Positions 25,558 through 34,222 of a stretch of DNA of 64,000 nucleotides are shown piece by piece. A program made the position numbers and the translations under genes. Every line of letters starts with the position of its first letter. The first letter of the stretch is position 1. The stretch comes from CAZZCP01 sp964653235 (GTDB lineage: Bacteria > Bdellovibrionota > Bdellovibrionia > Bdellovibrionales > UBA840), in the NCBI GenBank assembly GCA_964653235.1, contig CAZZCP010000003.1, positions 17,435 to 81,434 of the forward strand, in the 5' to 3' direction. The notes below the pieces were generated by a model that saw nothing but the letters and a program-made list of their open reading frames with translations, did not search any database and had not been told where the DNA came from.

Positions 25558-26010
25558 ATGAATAGCCAGTCAAATCAAAGTTTTAGCTCTTTTGACCTGG
25601 TTACAATGTTAGCGGCAATTGTCGCTATTTTTGTGATTACTGGACCTATTCTGTACAATCAATCCGATGAAGAAAATCGCCAAAAAGCACAGCAAGAAGC
25701 CCTAATCATCTCAAAACAGATTCAAGATCAGCTTAAGGTGCAAATCAGTTCGAACCAGCAAGAGACTAGCCAAGGTCGAGAAATCGCCTCTGATGAGCCC
25801 ATCAATTGGGAGGGGATTGTGGGACAAGACCCTTGGGGACAACCATACCATTATCGAACAATCCGCAATGCCTATGGTTTACCAACACATTTGATCGTTT
25901 GGTCCAAAGGACCCAATGCATACCAAGATACGAAAGTTTCAGTGCTGAACAACACCAAGGACTTGGTTTTTGAAGGAGACGATATTGGCTCCTTCTACAG
26001 CCTTCGTTAG
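25558..26010 (+). CDS. Pseudopilin-like protein (GspG C-terminal motif, degenerate N-terminus)
   Basis: 150 residues. FDLVTMLAAIVAIFVI at residue 12 aligns in register with the F-T-L-I-E-V-L-V-A-I pilin N-terminus, but Glu5 is Thr and the preceding Gly is Ser. GQDPWGQPYHYRTI and LIVWSKGPNAYQD match the 'DPWGNPY...I.S.G.DG' end of GspG-type major pseudopilins. It is probably a membrane-anchored relative of the type II secretion pseudopilin, or one no longer processed by prepilin peptidase. The next gene starts 80 bp downstream. A GGGG Shine-Dalgarno lies a few bases upstream of the ATG. Confidence 0.65.
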   Translation: MNSQSNQSFSSFDLVTMLAAIVAIFVITGPILYNQSDEENRQKAQQEALIISKQIQDQLKVQISSNQQETSQGREIASDEPINWEGIVGQDPWGQPYHYRTIRNAYGLPTHLIVWSKGPNAYQDTKVSVLNNTKDLVFEGDDIGSFYSLR

Positions 26011-26089
26011 CCAAAAGGTCGAGGTCTAGATTTCTTATCTGTGTTTTAGTCCGCCATCGAAGACTCCGAGTAAATTTTAAGGAGTGCAA

Positions 26090-27955
26090 ATGAACTACAA
26101 TTACAGTCTATATTTGGTTTTTTCTGTTTTTGTTTTTAGTGCATGTAGTTCAATTAAGACCGTTCGCAACAAAGATGAACTCACAAAAGTTACACCCAAG
26201 ATTTTTGAACAAAGAGCTCCCGCCTCGATGGACCCACCACAAGACGACAAAAATCAATTTATTGACTCTGTGCATATTCGAAGTAAAGCAGACTATCATT
26301 TTACTATGGGCGAAGCATACAGCCTTGATGGAGAGACGGACAAAGCCATTGAGTCTTTTAAACTTACTTTAGTTTACGACCCAGATTCTGCTTTGGTAAG
26401 AGTTCGTTTGTCAGCAGAGTATATTAAAAAAGGCTTTATTAGCGAGGCAATCGAACAAGCTGAGCTCTCAATTCAAAAAGATCCCAATTTTCTGCCGGCT
26501 AGAATTTTGTTGGGTAGTCTTTACTCGACTCTGAAAATGTTTCCCAAAGCCAGAGCGCAATACCAGGCTATTTTAGACAAAGAGCCAAACAATGAAGAGG
26601 CACAACTTTATATGGGTGCCCTATATGTAGAAGAGGGAAATGAAAAACTAGCAATTCGCCACTTTCAGAAATTGGCAAATAGAAAAGATGCAGAATCAGC
26701 TCATTTGGCCTACTACTACCTTGGACGGCTATATTTTAACCAGAAGAAAATGGCAAGCTCGATCAACAGCTTTCAAAGAGCTCTTGAAATTCGCCCTCGC
26801 TTTGTAGAGGGAGTCTTAGCTCTAGGTTCGGTTTATGAAAGTGAACTCAAAAAAAAGCAGGCGATTGAATTGTACCAGAGTTATCAAGATCGTTTTGGCG
26901 ACAGTTATCGAGTGGCAGAGCCTCTTGGAAGACTTTATATGGAAGAGGAACAACTGGGCCTCGCGTATCGTCAATTTGAAATCATTGACAAAGCAGCTCG
27001 CGCTAGCCTTAGCACCAAAGTAAAAATGGCCCTCATCTTGATTGAAAAAGACGATTATAAGATGGCGATCGTTAAACTCAAAGAAATTCTTAGAGAAGTG
27101 CCCGAGTCTGATAAGATTCGTTTTTACTTGGCTGCAGTTTATGAGGAGATTCAAGATTTTAACTCTGCGATTGATGAGTTTCGAACAATTCCAGTAAGTA
27201 GTAGCTTTTACGTCGAAGCAACCATACACGGAGCATATTTATTAAAGCAGAAGAGTAGATATCGTGAGGCAGAAGAATGGGTGCAGTCAGCGATCGAAGC
27301 ACGCCCAGATGCAGTTCAGCTTTACACTCTTCATGCCTCTCTTTTGGACGACCAAGAGAAATTTTCGCAAGGACTTGCCTTGATGTTGAAGGCTCAAGAG
27401 AGATTTCCTAAGAATGAGCAGGTTCTTTTCTTTTTAGGATCATTTTATGATAAGATGGGTAAGAAAAAAGAGACTCTTGTGCAGATGCAAGAAATCTTAA
27501 AAATCAATGCTGAAAATGTGCAGGCCTTAAACTATTTGGCATACACCTTGGCCGAGATGAATATTCGACTTGAAGAAGCAGAGAAATTTGCAATAAAGGC
27601 AAATTCTTTAAAACAAGACGATCCTTATATAACAGATACGCTTGGCTGGATTCAATTTAAGCGCGGCAATTACAGCGAGGCTGTAAGAACTTTAGAGAGA
27701 GCCTATAGCCTAAGCACGACGGAAGGCATTATTGCCGAGCATCTAGGGGATGCTTATTATAGAAGCGAATTGCCGAGTAAAGCAAAACGCATTTATAAAA
27801 AAGCTCTGGAGTTACATAGTAGTGAAAAAGACAAAGCAAAAGTTCGAGCTAAAATTGCAGCTGTTGAGAATATGCTTTCTAACCTTCAAGCGATTAAAGC
27901 TGCAGGTGCCAAGTCGATTCAAAGACAACCTGCCAGCTCTTCTACTAAAGATTAG
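26090..27955 (+). CDS. TPR-repeat lipoprotein
   Basis: 621 residues from the ATG at 26090, which has an ideal GGAG Shine-Dalgarno; the frame is open 6 bp earlier, but that start is less likely. The lipoprotein signal ends in FVFSAC. The body is about a dozen tetratricopeptide repeats, for example YHFTMGEAYSLDGETDKAIE and TDTLGWIQFKRGNYSEAVRT. It resembles bacterial TPR proteins of the PEP-CTERM/PilF type found with LolB-like proteins. It overlaps the next gene, a LolB-like lipoprotein, by about 50 bp, an arrangement seen in other proteobacteria. Probably a scaffold at the outer membrane. Confidence 0.85.
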   Translation: MNYNYSLYLVFSVFVFSACSSIKTVRNKDELTKVTPKIFEQRAPASMDPPQDDKNQFIDSVHIRSKADYHFTMGEAYSLDGETDKAIESFKLTLVYDPDSALVRVRLSAEYIKKGFISEAIEQAELSIQKDPNFLPARILLGSLYSTLKMFPKARAQYQAILDKEPNNEEAQLYMGALYVEEGNEKLAIRHFQKLANRKDAESAHLAYYYLGRLYFNQKKMASSINSFQRALEIRPRFVEGVLALGSVYESELKKKQAIELYQSYQDRFGDSYRVAEPLGRLYMEEEQLGLAYRQFEIIDKAARASLSTKVKMALILIEKDDYKMAIVKLKEILREVPESDKIRFYLAAVYEEIQDFNSAIDEFRTIPVSSSFYVEATIHGAYLLKQKSRYREAEEWVQSAIEARPDAVQLYTLHASLLDDQEKFSQGLALMLKAQERFPKNEQVLFFLGSFYDKMGKKKETLVQMQEILKINAENVQALNYLAYTLAEMNIRLEEAEKFAIKANSLKQDDPYITDTLGWIQFKRGNYSEAVRTLERAYSLSTTEGIIAEHLGDAYYRSELPSKAKRIYKKALELHSSEKDKAKVRAKIAAVENMLSNLQAIKAAGAKSIQRQPASSSTKD

Positions 27956-28541
27956 TCTTATTAGTGTATTGTGTTCTTGTGCACTAGGGCCTAAGAAATT
28001 CGAAGAATACCAAGAGGGAACTTGGACCATTCGGACTATGATTCGCGATAAGGTAAAAAAAGAGAGTGTCGTAGTTAATTTAGACACCTTAGCAATTCGC
28101 CCCAATCGAATGAGAATGGAGTTCATTACTCCTTTAGGGGTGCATTTGGGTAGTTTTGCTATGAATGAAAAAAAAGTTCAGTATGCTCTTCACAAAGAAA
28201 AAAAATTTTACCAAGGCAAAACCACAGCAAAAGCACTGCAACCATTGTTAAAGACAGAGCTCGATCCAAGGTGGTTATTACAGATTTTATTTGAGCAAAA
28301 ACCAGGAGAGGGCTGGGTGTGTCAGCGCGACAAAGATCAATATTTAGAATCTTGTAGTAATGAAGAGGCTGAGATTCAGGTTCGTTGGTTGAAGCGCAAG
28401 GCTGAACAGAGAAACATAGAAATTCAGACAAACAGAGCCTTAATACAGATGAACCTGCGTTCATTCCAGCCTAAAGTCGAGGAATCAGAGTCTTCCTTTG
28501 AGTTGCAAAGCCCCAAAGGCTACCGAAAAATCAAAATCTAA
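27906..28541 (+). CDS. LolB/DUF4292-like outer-membrane lipoprotein
   Basis: About 211 residues if started at the GTG at 27906; the frame is open earlier, but this start gives a compact lipoprotein signal (VPSRFKDNLPALLLKISLIS, lipobox LCSC). The mature protein is a half-barrel-like beta sequence: YQEGTWTIRTMIRDKV, RPNRMRMEFITPLGVHLG, QYALHKEKKFYQGK, and a final SFELQSPKGYRKIKI resembling LolB 'P..i.l'. LolB receives lipoproteins from LolA at the outer membrane. It overlaps the TPR lipoprotein gene, suggesting coupling. The start is uncertain because no Shine-Dalgarno is convincing. Confidence 0.65.
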   Translation: MPSRFKDNLPALLLKISLISVLCSCALGPKKFEEYQEGTWTIRTMIRDKVKKESVVVNLDTLAIRPNRMRMEFITPLGVHLGSFAMNEKKVQYALHKEKKFYQGKTTAKALQPLLKTELDPRWLLQILFEQKPGEGWVCQRDKDQYLESCSNEEAEIQVRWLKRKAEQRNIEIQTNRALIQMNLRSFQPKVEESESSFELQSPKGYRKIKI

Positions 28542-28586
28542 TTCATAATAGAGCTAAGGCGATATGCCTTTCTTACAGGAGGCCCG

Positions 28587-30656
28587 ATGTCCAATTTTCA
28601 ATTCAAAGATGTAGTAAATCGTTTACAGAAAGAAAATCATTTAGAAGAGCTCAACTGGACCGGGACTTTTAATGACTACATTCAAATCATCGAGAAGAAT
28701 CCGATGGTTACTCGCAATGCCTTTCAAAGAATTTACGATATGATTCTTGAGGGCGGCACAGAGGAATATGAAGACTTTAAAAAGAGAGTCATTCACTATC
28801 GCTTTTTTGATGATGAAACCAACAATGGCAAAGACGCAATTTTTGGCATGGACATTCCCTTAATGAAGCTTGTGAATATTTTAAGGTCAGCTGCTTTGGG
28901 CTATGGAACTGAAAAAAGGGTGATTCTTCTTCACGGTCCTGTCGGTAGCGCAAAGTCAACTATCTGTCGTTTGATTAAGCAGGGTTTGGAGAGGTATTCA
29001 CGGACTGATAAAGGAGCTCTTTATACTTTTGATTGGATGGATGAGAGCAATACAGGAATATTAGGTAAAGGTGTTACACGTTTGCCAAGCCCGATGAATG
29101 AAGAGCCTTTACTACTTATTCCGACTGAAATGAGAGAAGACTTTTTTGCCGAGCTAAACAAAGCCTGCCCTAAATGGGAGTACAAGGTAAAGCCCAAAGG
29201 TGACTTGAGTCCTCCTTCAAGATTTATCTTCAATCAATTTATGGAACACTACCATGGTGATGTGAATAAAGTCTTAGAGCATGTTCGGGTGCGAAGACTT
29301 CTGATAAGTGAAAAAGACCGTGTTGGCATTGGTACCTTTCAACCGAAAGATGAAAAAAATCAAGATTCTACTGAGCTCACTGGAGATATCAACTATCGTA
29401 AAATTGCGGAGTATGGGTCTGATTCTGATCCGAGAGCCTTTAATTTTGATGGTGAATTCTGCGTTGCAAATCGAGGAATCATTGAATTTGTCGAGGTCTT
29501 AAAGCTAGACGTTGCCTTTTTGTATGATCTTTTGGGCGCATCGCAAGAGGGGGTGATTAAGCCGAAGAAATTCGCACAAACTCCGATCGACGAAGTTATT
29601 ATTGGCCACACCAATGAACCAGAATATCGCAAACTGCAAAACAATGAATTTATGGAAGCCTTAAGAGATAGAACGGTAAAAGTAGATATTCCTTATATCA
29701 CTCGTTGGGATAAAGAGATTCAAATCTATAAAAAAGATTTTAATGCTGAAAAAGTTCGAGGAATGAGTATTGCTCCTCATACCATTGAAATGGCCGCAAT
29801 GTGGGCGGTCTTAACTCGTTTAGAAAAACCCAAAAAAGCAAATATTTCGAGAATGCAAAAACTCAAACTCTATGCGGGTAAATCGCTACCAGGTTTTACC
29901 GAAGAAAATGTTAAAGAGCTTCGCAAAGAGAGCATGAGAGAGGGTTTGGATGGAATTTCGGCTCGTTATATTCAAGACAAACTTTCGAACGCCTTGGTTC
30001 GAGCACAAAGTCAGGGCAAAGGTTGCGTGAATCCTTTTATGGTGATGAGTGAACTTGAATCGGGACTCAAAGGTCACTCTTTGATCAACTCTGATGAGAA
30101 GAAAGCAGATTACATTGAGCTTTTGGGCCAGGTAAAACAAGAGTATGAAGATATTATTAAATCAGAAGTACAAAGAGCGATCAGTGCTGATGAAGGTGCA
30201 CTGCAAAGACTCTGCGCCAACTACATTGATAATGTAAAGGCCTATACGCAAAAAGAAAGAGTCAGAAATACATTTACTGGTCAATATGAAGAGCCAGATG
30301 AAAGACTTATGCGTGACATTGAAGAAAAAGTCGAAATTCCTGAGTCGCAAAAAGATGATTTTCGTAGAGAGATCATGCACTACATCGGAGCTCTTTCTAT
30401 TGAAAACCGAAAGTTTGACTATAAGGCCAATGAAAGGCTTCACAAGGCATTGGAGTTAAAACTTTTTGAAGATCAAAAAGATACCATCAAGCTCTCGACC
30501 CATGTGAGTTCGGTCGTGAACAAAGAAACACAAGAGAAGATTGGTATTGTGAAAACGCGCCTGATTAAAGATTTTGGCTATGATGAAATCTCTGCAATTG
30601 AAGTTCTCAACTATGTAGCCAGTATTTTTGCTCGCGGCGATGTAAAGGGAGCTTGA
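28587..30656 (+). CDS. prkA: PrkA/YeaG serine protein kinase
   Basis: 689 residues, close to the YeaG family length. The AAA-like domain has Walker A LLHGPVGSAKSTICRLIK (about 114-131) and the conserved ALYTFDWMDE and HTNEPEYRKLQNNEF segments. The C-terminal PrkA kinase-like domain spans about 430-680. In E. coli, YeaG acts in stationary-phase and nitrogen-starvation adaptation together with YeaH; in Bacillus the homologue affects sporulation. It has a GGAGG Shine-Dalgarno. Its stop overlaps the yeaH start by one base (TGATG), and spoVR follows, reproducing the widespread three-gene cassette. Confidence 0.95.
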   Translation: MSNFQFKDVVNRLQKENHLEELNWTGTFNDYIQIIEKNPMVTRNAFQRIYDMILEGGTEEYEDFKKRVIHYRFFDDETNNGKDAIFGMDIPLMKLVNILRSAALGYGTEKRVILLHGPVGSAKSTICRLIKQGLERYSRTDKGALYTFDWMDESNTGILGKGVTRLPSPMNEEPLLLIPTEMREDFFAELNKACPKWEYKVKPKGDLSPPSRFIFNQFMEHYHGDVNKVLEHVRVRRLLISEKDRVGIGTFQPKDEKNQDSTELTGDINYRKIAEYGSDSDPRAFNFDGEFCVANRGIIEFVEVLKLDVAFLYDLLGASQEGVIKPKKFAQTPIDEVIIGHTNEPEYRKLQNNEFMEALRDRTVKVDIPYITRWDKEIQIYKKDFNAEKVRGMSIAPHTIEMAAMWAVLTRLEKPKKANISRMQKLKLYAGKSLPGFTEENVKELRKESMREGLDGISARYIQDKLSNALVRAQSQGKGCVNPFMVMSELESGLKGHSLINSDEKKADYIELLGQVKQEYEDIIKSEVQRAISADEGALQRLCANYIDNVKAYTQKERVRNTFTGQYEEPDERLMRDIEEKVEIPESQKDDFRREIMHYIGALSIENRKFDYKANERLHKALELKLFEDQKDTIKLSTHVSSVVNKETQEKIGIVKTRLIKDFGYDEISAIEVLNYVASIFARGDVKGA

Positions 30657-31756
30657 TGAGCATTCAGCAAGATCATCGTCGTTTTCGCGACATTGTAAAA
30701 GGCAAGATCAAACAAAATTTTAAAAAATATATCACTCAAGGCGAGATGATTGGTAGACAAGAAAAAGAAATCGTCAAAATACCAGTACCGCAAATTGAGT
30801 TGCCTCGTTTTAAATATGGTTCCAATCAAGAAGGTGGGCAGGGACAAGGTGAAGGAGAAGGCCAAGAGGGTGGTGATGGCAAAGGCCCTGGTAAGGGCCA
30901 GCAACAAGCAGGTAAGGACGCTGCCCAACATGCCGTTGATGTTGAAGTGAGCTTTGATGAACTTGCTGAGATTTTAGGTGAAGAGCTTGAGCTTCCTCGT
31001 ATCGAACCTCGCGGCAACAAACAAATCAATAGCGCCAAGTTAAAACTCAGAAGTATGTCAAATATTGGGCCGAATAGTTTGCGTAATTTTAAAGCATCTT
31101 ACCGAGAGGCTCTAAAGCGCTCGATGATAGAAGAAACTTATGACCCTGACGAGCCCTTTATTGTGCCGATTAAAAGTGATATGCGCTATCGTTCGTTTAA
31201 AGAGGTTACAGCTCCAGAATCAAATGCTGTTGTGATTTATATGATGGATGTCTCGGGTTCAATGGGTGGAGAACAAAAAGAGATTGTACGCATTGAAAGT
31301 TTTTGGATCAATACCTGGCTGAAGCATCATTACAAAGGCCTGCAGACTCGTTTTATCATTCACGATGCCGCTGCTAGAGAAGTCGATGAAGATACTTTTT
31401 TTAAAACCAGCGAGGCGGGAGGAACACTCATTTCATCTGCCTACAATTTGTGTCGTAAAATCATTGAAGATGAGTACCCTATTGAAGAGTGGAATATCTA
31501 TCCTTTTCATTTTAGTGATGGAGACAATTGGTCTTCGGATGACACAAAATATTGCCTAAAGCTTTTGAACGAAAAAATTCTACCCAAGGTCAATATGTTT
31601 GGCTACGGACAAGTTGAGAGCAAGTATGGCAGTGGGCAATTTATGAAAGATCTTGAGCGAGAGTTTAATGAGGATGAAAGAATCATTTTAAGCCAAATTG
31701 CTTCAAGAGAAAAAATAGCAGAATCTATACAAGAGTTTTTAGGAAGGGGTAAGTAG
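30656..31756 (+). CDS. yeaH: DUF444 / YeaH-YhbH VWA-domain protein
   Basis: 366 residues from the ATG at 30656 (AAAGGGAG upstream). A basic N-terminus (RFRDIVKGKIKQNFKKYI) is followed by a Gly/Gln-rich low-complexity linker near residues 60-90. A von Willebrand A domain carries the MIDAS motif at Asp198 (MMDVSGSMGGEQ) and TSEAGGTLISSAYNL. The family accompanies PrkA and SpoVR. Its function is thought to be stress adaptation, possibly as a regulatory partner of the kinase. It overlaps prkA and spoVR by one base each. Confidence 0.93.
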   Translation: MSIQQDHRRFRDIVKGKIKQNFKKYITQGEMIGRQEKEIVKIPVPQIELPRFKYGSNQEGGQGQGEGEGQEGGDGKGPGKGQQQAGKDAAQHAVDVEVSFDELAEILGEELELPRIEPRGNKQINSAKLKLRSMSNIGPNSLRNFKASYREALKRSMIEETYDPDEPFIVPIKSDMRYRSFKEVTAPESNAVVIYMMDVSGSMGGEQKEIVRIESFWINTWLKHHYKGLQTRFIIHDAAAREVDEDTFFKTSEAGGTLISSAYNLCRKIIEDEYPIEEWNIYPFHFSDGDNWSSDDTKYCLKLLNEKILPKVNMFGYGQVESKYGSGQFMKDLEREFNEDERIILSQIASREKIAESIQEFLGRGK

Positions 31757-33264
31757 TGATCGACTCTCACCTGCCTGATGAACTCCATGAGTGGCACCAC
31801 AAAATTCGAAAAATCGCGACCGACTATGGCTTAGATTTTTTTCCTGTCGTCTTTGAAATGGTAGACTATAAACAGATCAATGCCATTGCTGCCTATGGTG
31901 GTTTTCCGGTGCGCTACCCTCATTGGCACTTTGGAATGCAGTTTGAGCAACTACAAAAGAGCTACGACTACGGACTTTCTAAAATTTATGAATTGGTCAT
32001 CAATACCAATCCGGTCTATGCCTACTTGTTGAAGGGCAATTTGATGATGGATCAAAAATTGGTTATGGCTCATGTATACGGACATGCTGATTTTTTTAAG
32101 AACAATCAATGGTTTGCTCCAACGAATAAGAAGATGATGGATACCATGGCCAATCATGCTACGCGGATTCGTCAATATATTGATCGCTTTGGTCGCGACC
32201 GAGTGGAAAGCTTTATTGATAAATGCCTCACACTTGAAAATCTCATTGATAGGTACAGTCCTTATATTGTGCGAACGACCGATCAAGACCGACTTGCAGA
32301 GAAGCAAAGAGTTCAAGAGAGCTTGCGAAACCGAGGTATTTTAGAAAATTATAGCAAAGAGATTAGACCTGATCTTTCGAGCACTGGGGAGGAGACTCCT
32401 CAAAAAGAGATTCGTTTTCCATCACGTCCTGAAAAAGACATCTTGCTCTTCTTAATTCACTACGCTCCTCTTGAAACCTGGCAACAAGATGTTTTGTCGA
32501 TCATTCGTGATGAGGCCTATTATTTTGCACCCCAAGGAATGACCAAGATTATGAACGAGGGCTGGGCCTCTTACTGGCACTCTAAAATGATGACCAAAAA
32601 TATTATGGATGACAGAGAAGTGGTTACCTATGCCGACCATCATGCGGGTGCGATGGCAATGGACCCCATGGGATTTAATCCGTATAAGATTGGTATTGAA
32701 CTGTTTCGCAATATTGAAGACCGTTGGAACAAAGGTCAGTTTGGCAAAGAGTGGGAAGATTGCGATAGTTTTGAAATGAAGCGAAGCTGGGATAAAAAAA
32801 CCGGCTTAGGTCGGCAAAAAATCTTTCAAATACGGCGCGACTACAATGATATCAATTTTATTCGTGAGTTTTTGACTGAGGATTTTTGCATAGAGCATAA
32901 AATTTTTGTGTGGAACCAAGACCAGCAAACCGGGCAAAGGTTTTTTGATCCGAGCGTTTACCCAAAGATGAAACAAAAACTCCTTTTTCAGCTTACCAAT
33001 GGTGGGCATCCTGTGATTTCATTGGTTGAGGCCAATTTTGAAGGACGAGGGGAGCTTTTGCTTGAGCACCTTCACGAAGGCATGGATTTACAAATGGCTC
33101 CAATGCAAGAGACGATGAAGAACTTGGCCTACCTCTGGGGTAGACCGGTGAATATGAAAACTACGATGGATGAAGTTGACTTTATTTATCGTTGGGATGG
33201 CAAAGAATTTGAGAAAAATAAAATTGGTGAGAGTGTAAAACTCGAAGAAGTTGCCGAGACTTAA
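31756..33264 (+). CDS. spoVR: SpoVR family protein
   Basis: 502 residues from a GTG at 31756 preceded by GGAAGGGG. The family hallmarks are DFFPVVFEMVDYKQINAIAA, FPVRYPHWHFGMQF and the His/Glu-rich stretch MNEGWASYWHSKMM followed by YADHHAGAM. SpoVR was named for a Bacillus cortex defect but is widespread in non-sporulating Gram-negatives beside prkA and yeaH, as here. No biochemical activity is established; the conserved His and Glu residues would suit metal binding, which is inference. The 3' end overlaps the convergent lipoprotein gene by 4 bp. Confidence 0.95.
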   Translation: MIDSHLPDELHEWHHKIRKIATDYGLDFFPVVFEMVDYKQINAIAAYGGFPVRYPHWHFGMQFEQLQKSYDYGLSKIYELVINTNPVYAYLLKGNLMMDQKLVMAHVYGHADFFKNNQWFAPTNKKMMDTMANHATRIRQYIDRFGRDRVESFIDKCLTLENLIDRYSPYIVRTTDQDRLAEKQRVQESLRNRGILENYSKEIRPDLSSTGEETPQKEIRFPSRPEKDILLFLIHYAPLETWQQDVLSIIRDEAYYFAPQGMTKIMNEGWASYWHSKMMTKNIMDDREVVTYADHHAGAMAMDPMGFNPYKIGIELFRNIEDRWNKGQFGKEWEDCDSFEMKRSWDKKTGLGRQKIFQIRRDYNDINFIREFLTEDFCIEHKIFVWNQDQQTGQRFFDPSVYPKMKQKLLFQLTNGGHPVISLVEANFEGRGELLLEHLHEGMDLQMAPMQETMKNLAYLWGRPVNMKTTMDEVDFIYRWDGKEFEKNKIGESVKLEEVAET

Positions 33265-34103
33265 TCTCTCACTTTGCAGGCGTAAATGTATTGGCTTTGT
33301 CTGCGGGCAACACTGTTTCGATTGTATCTTTTCTTGCGAATCTTCCAGTTTTTATCGATATAAATATCTTCTCCTCTTTGAGTGCGACGGTAGACTTCTT
33401 GCAGCTCCATAGATCGACAAAACTCAAACCTAGGTGCTTTTGCTTCTTCTAAAGCAAGTGTCACCGCAGAGACACTTGGTGTGTCAGCATCTTCATTAAC
33501 GAGTAGAAACTCAAATTCATAATCAGAATAGTAGGTCGATTGAAGAACTCTTCGGTACGCATGAAGTGCATCAATCTGATCATACAATTTTACTGGATTA
33601 CTCATCATTTTGGTTTTTTTGGCCTTATAGTCAACCACAAGAAGAATTGCGAGTCCGCTTTCAAAGACAACTTCGTAGGCAAATTGATCTTCAGCTCTTA
33701 CAACAAGACGGCCGTTGTAAGTTGTAATGACTCGCTTGTTGATTTTATTTTGGTAAGAAAGCTCACCAAATTTTTGCTTCATAGTCTCTATATAAGGATT
33801 GCTTGGTTTAGTAGCGACAACAACAGGGGACTTTTGGGGAGCATCATCAAGAGTTTCGTCAGACACAACTACAAAAGAAGTGGGCGGAGAGTCAACAACC
33901 TCAAAAACGGGGCCTCGAGGTTCACGAAGATCGATAGCCTCTTCAACTTCAGTTTCAGTCTCTTCACTGCCCTGGCTTTGATCATCTTGGTTGTTGGTTA
34001 CAGTCGCACCAGGGCTATTGGTTTTTTTCTTTCCACAAGCAACCAAAAGTCCAAGGCTAAAGCCAAAAACAAAAAGGATTTGTAAATAATGTCGGGCTTT
34101 CAT
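33261..34103 (-). CDS. Lipoprotein of unknown function
   Basis: 280 residues from the ATG at 34103, preferred over an upstream in-frame start because GGAG precedes it and it yields a clean lipoprotein signal (MKARHYLQILFVFGFSLG, lipobox LVAC). A disordered acidic segment rich in Gln, Glu, Ser and Thr spans about 25-60. The rest is a mixed alpha/beta domain with VITTYNGRLVVRAEDQFAYE and LAILLVVDYKAKKTKMM. The C-terminus is basic (KNWKIRKKRYNRNSVARRQS) with a final Cys. No family is recognised. Confidence 0.75.
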   Translation of the reverse strand: MKARHYLQILFVFGFSLGLLVACGKKKTNSPGATVTNNQDDQSQGSEETETEVEEAIDLREPRGPVFEVVDSPPTSFVVVSDETLDDAPQKSPVVVATKPSNPYIETMKQKFGELSYQNKINKRVITTYNGRLVVRAEDQFAYEVVFESGLAILLVVDYKAKKTKMMSNPVKLYDQIDALHAYRRVLQSTYYSDYEFEFLLVNEDADTPSVSAVTLALEEAKAPRFEFCRSMELQEVYRRTQRGEDIYIDKNWKIRKKRYNRNSVARRQSQYIYACKVRD

Positions 34104-34191
34104 AAATACTCCACAATATTGATTTGCAAGTGCTAAGCCGGCTGAAAAGTAAAAGAATGCAGTTTTGGCTGTATAGAAATCAAACAGAGAC

Positions 34192-34214
34192 AAAAAAGGC
34201 AGCCACTAGGCCCC
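34192..34214 (-). terminator. Probable intrinsic terminator of the 34223-35605 gene
   Basis: On the minus strand AGGGGCC-TAGT-GGCTGCCT forms a seven-pair stem with one bulge, followed by six T residues, about 10 bp past the stop codon at 34223. Confidence 0.5.
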
Positions 34215-34222
34215 TTAATTAT

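Noticed and set aside
26084..26089. GTG at 26084 as the start of the TPR lipoprotein
   Set aside because: The ATG at 26090 has better spacing from GGAG and gives the cleaner lipoprotein signal.
33261..34193. Upstream start at 34193 for the minus-strand lipoprotein
   Set aside because: It would place a second hydrophobic stretch before the lipobox; the ATG at 34103 has a GGAG site and a standard signal length.
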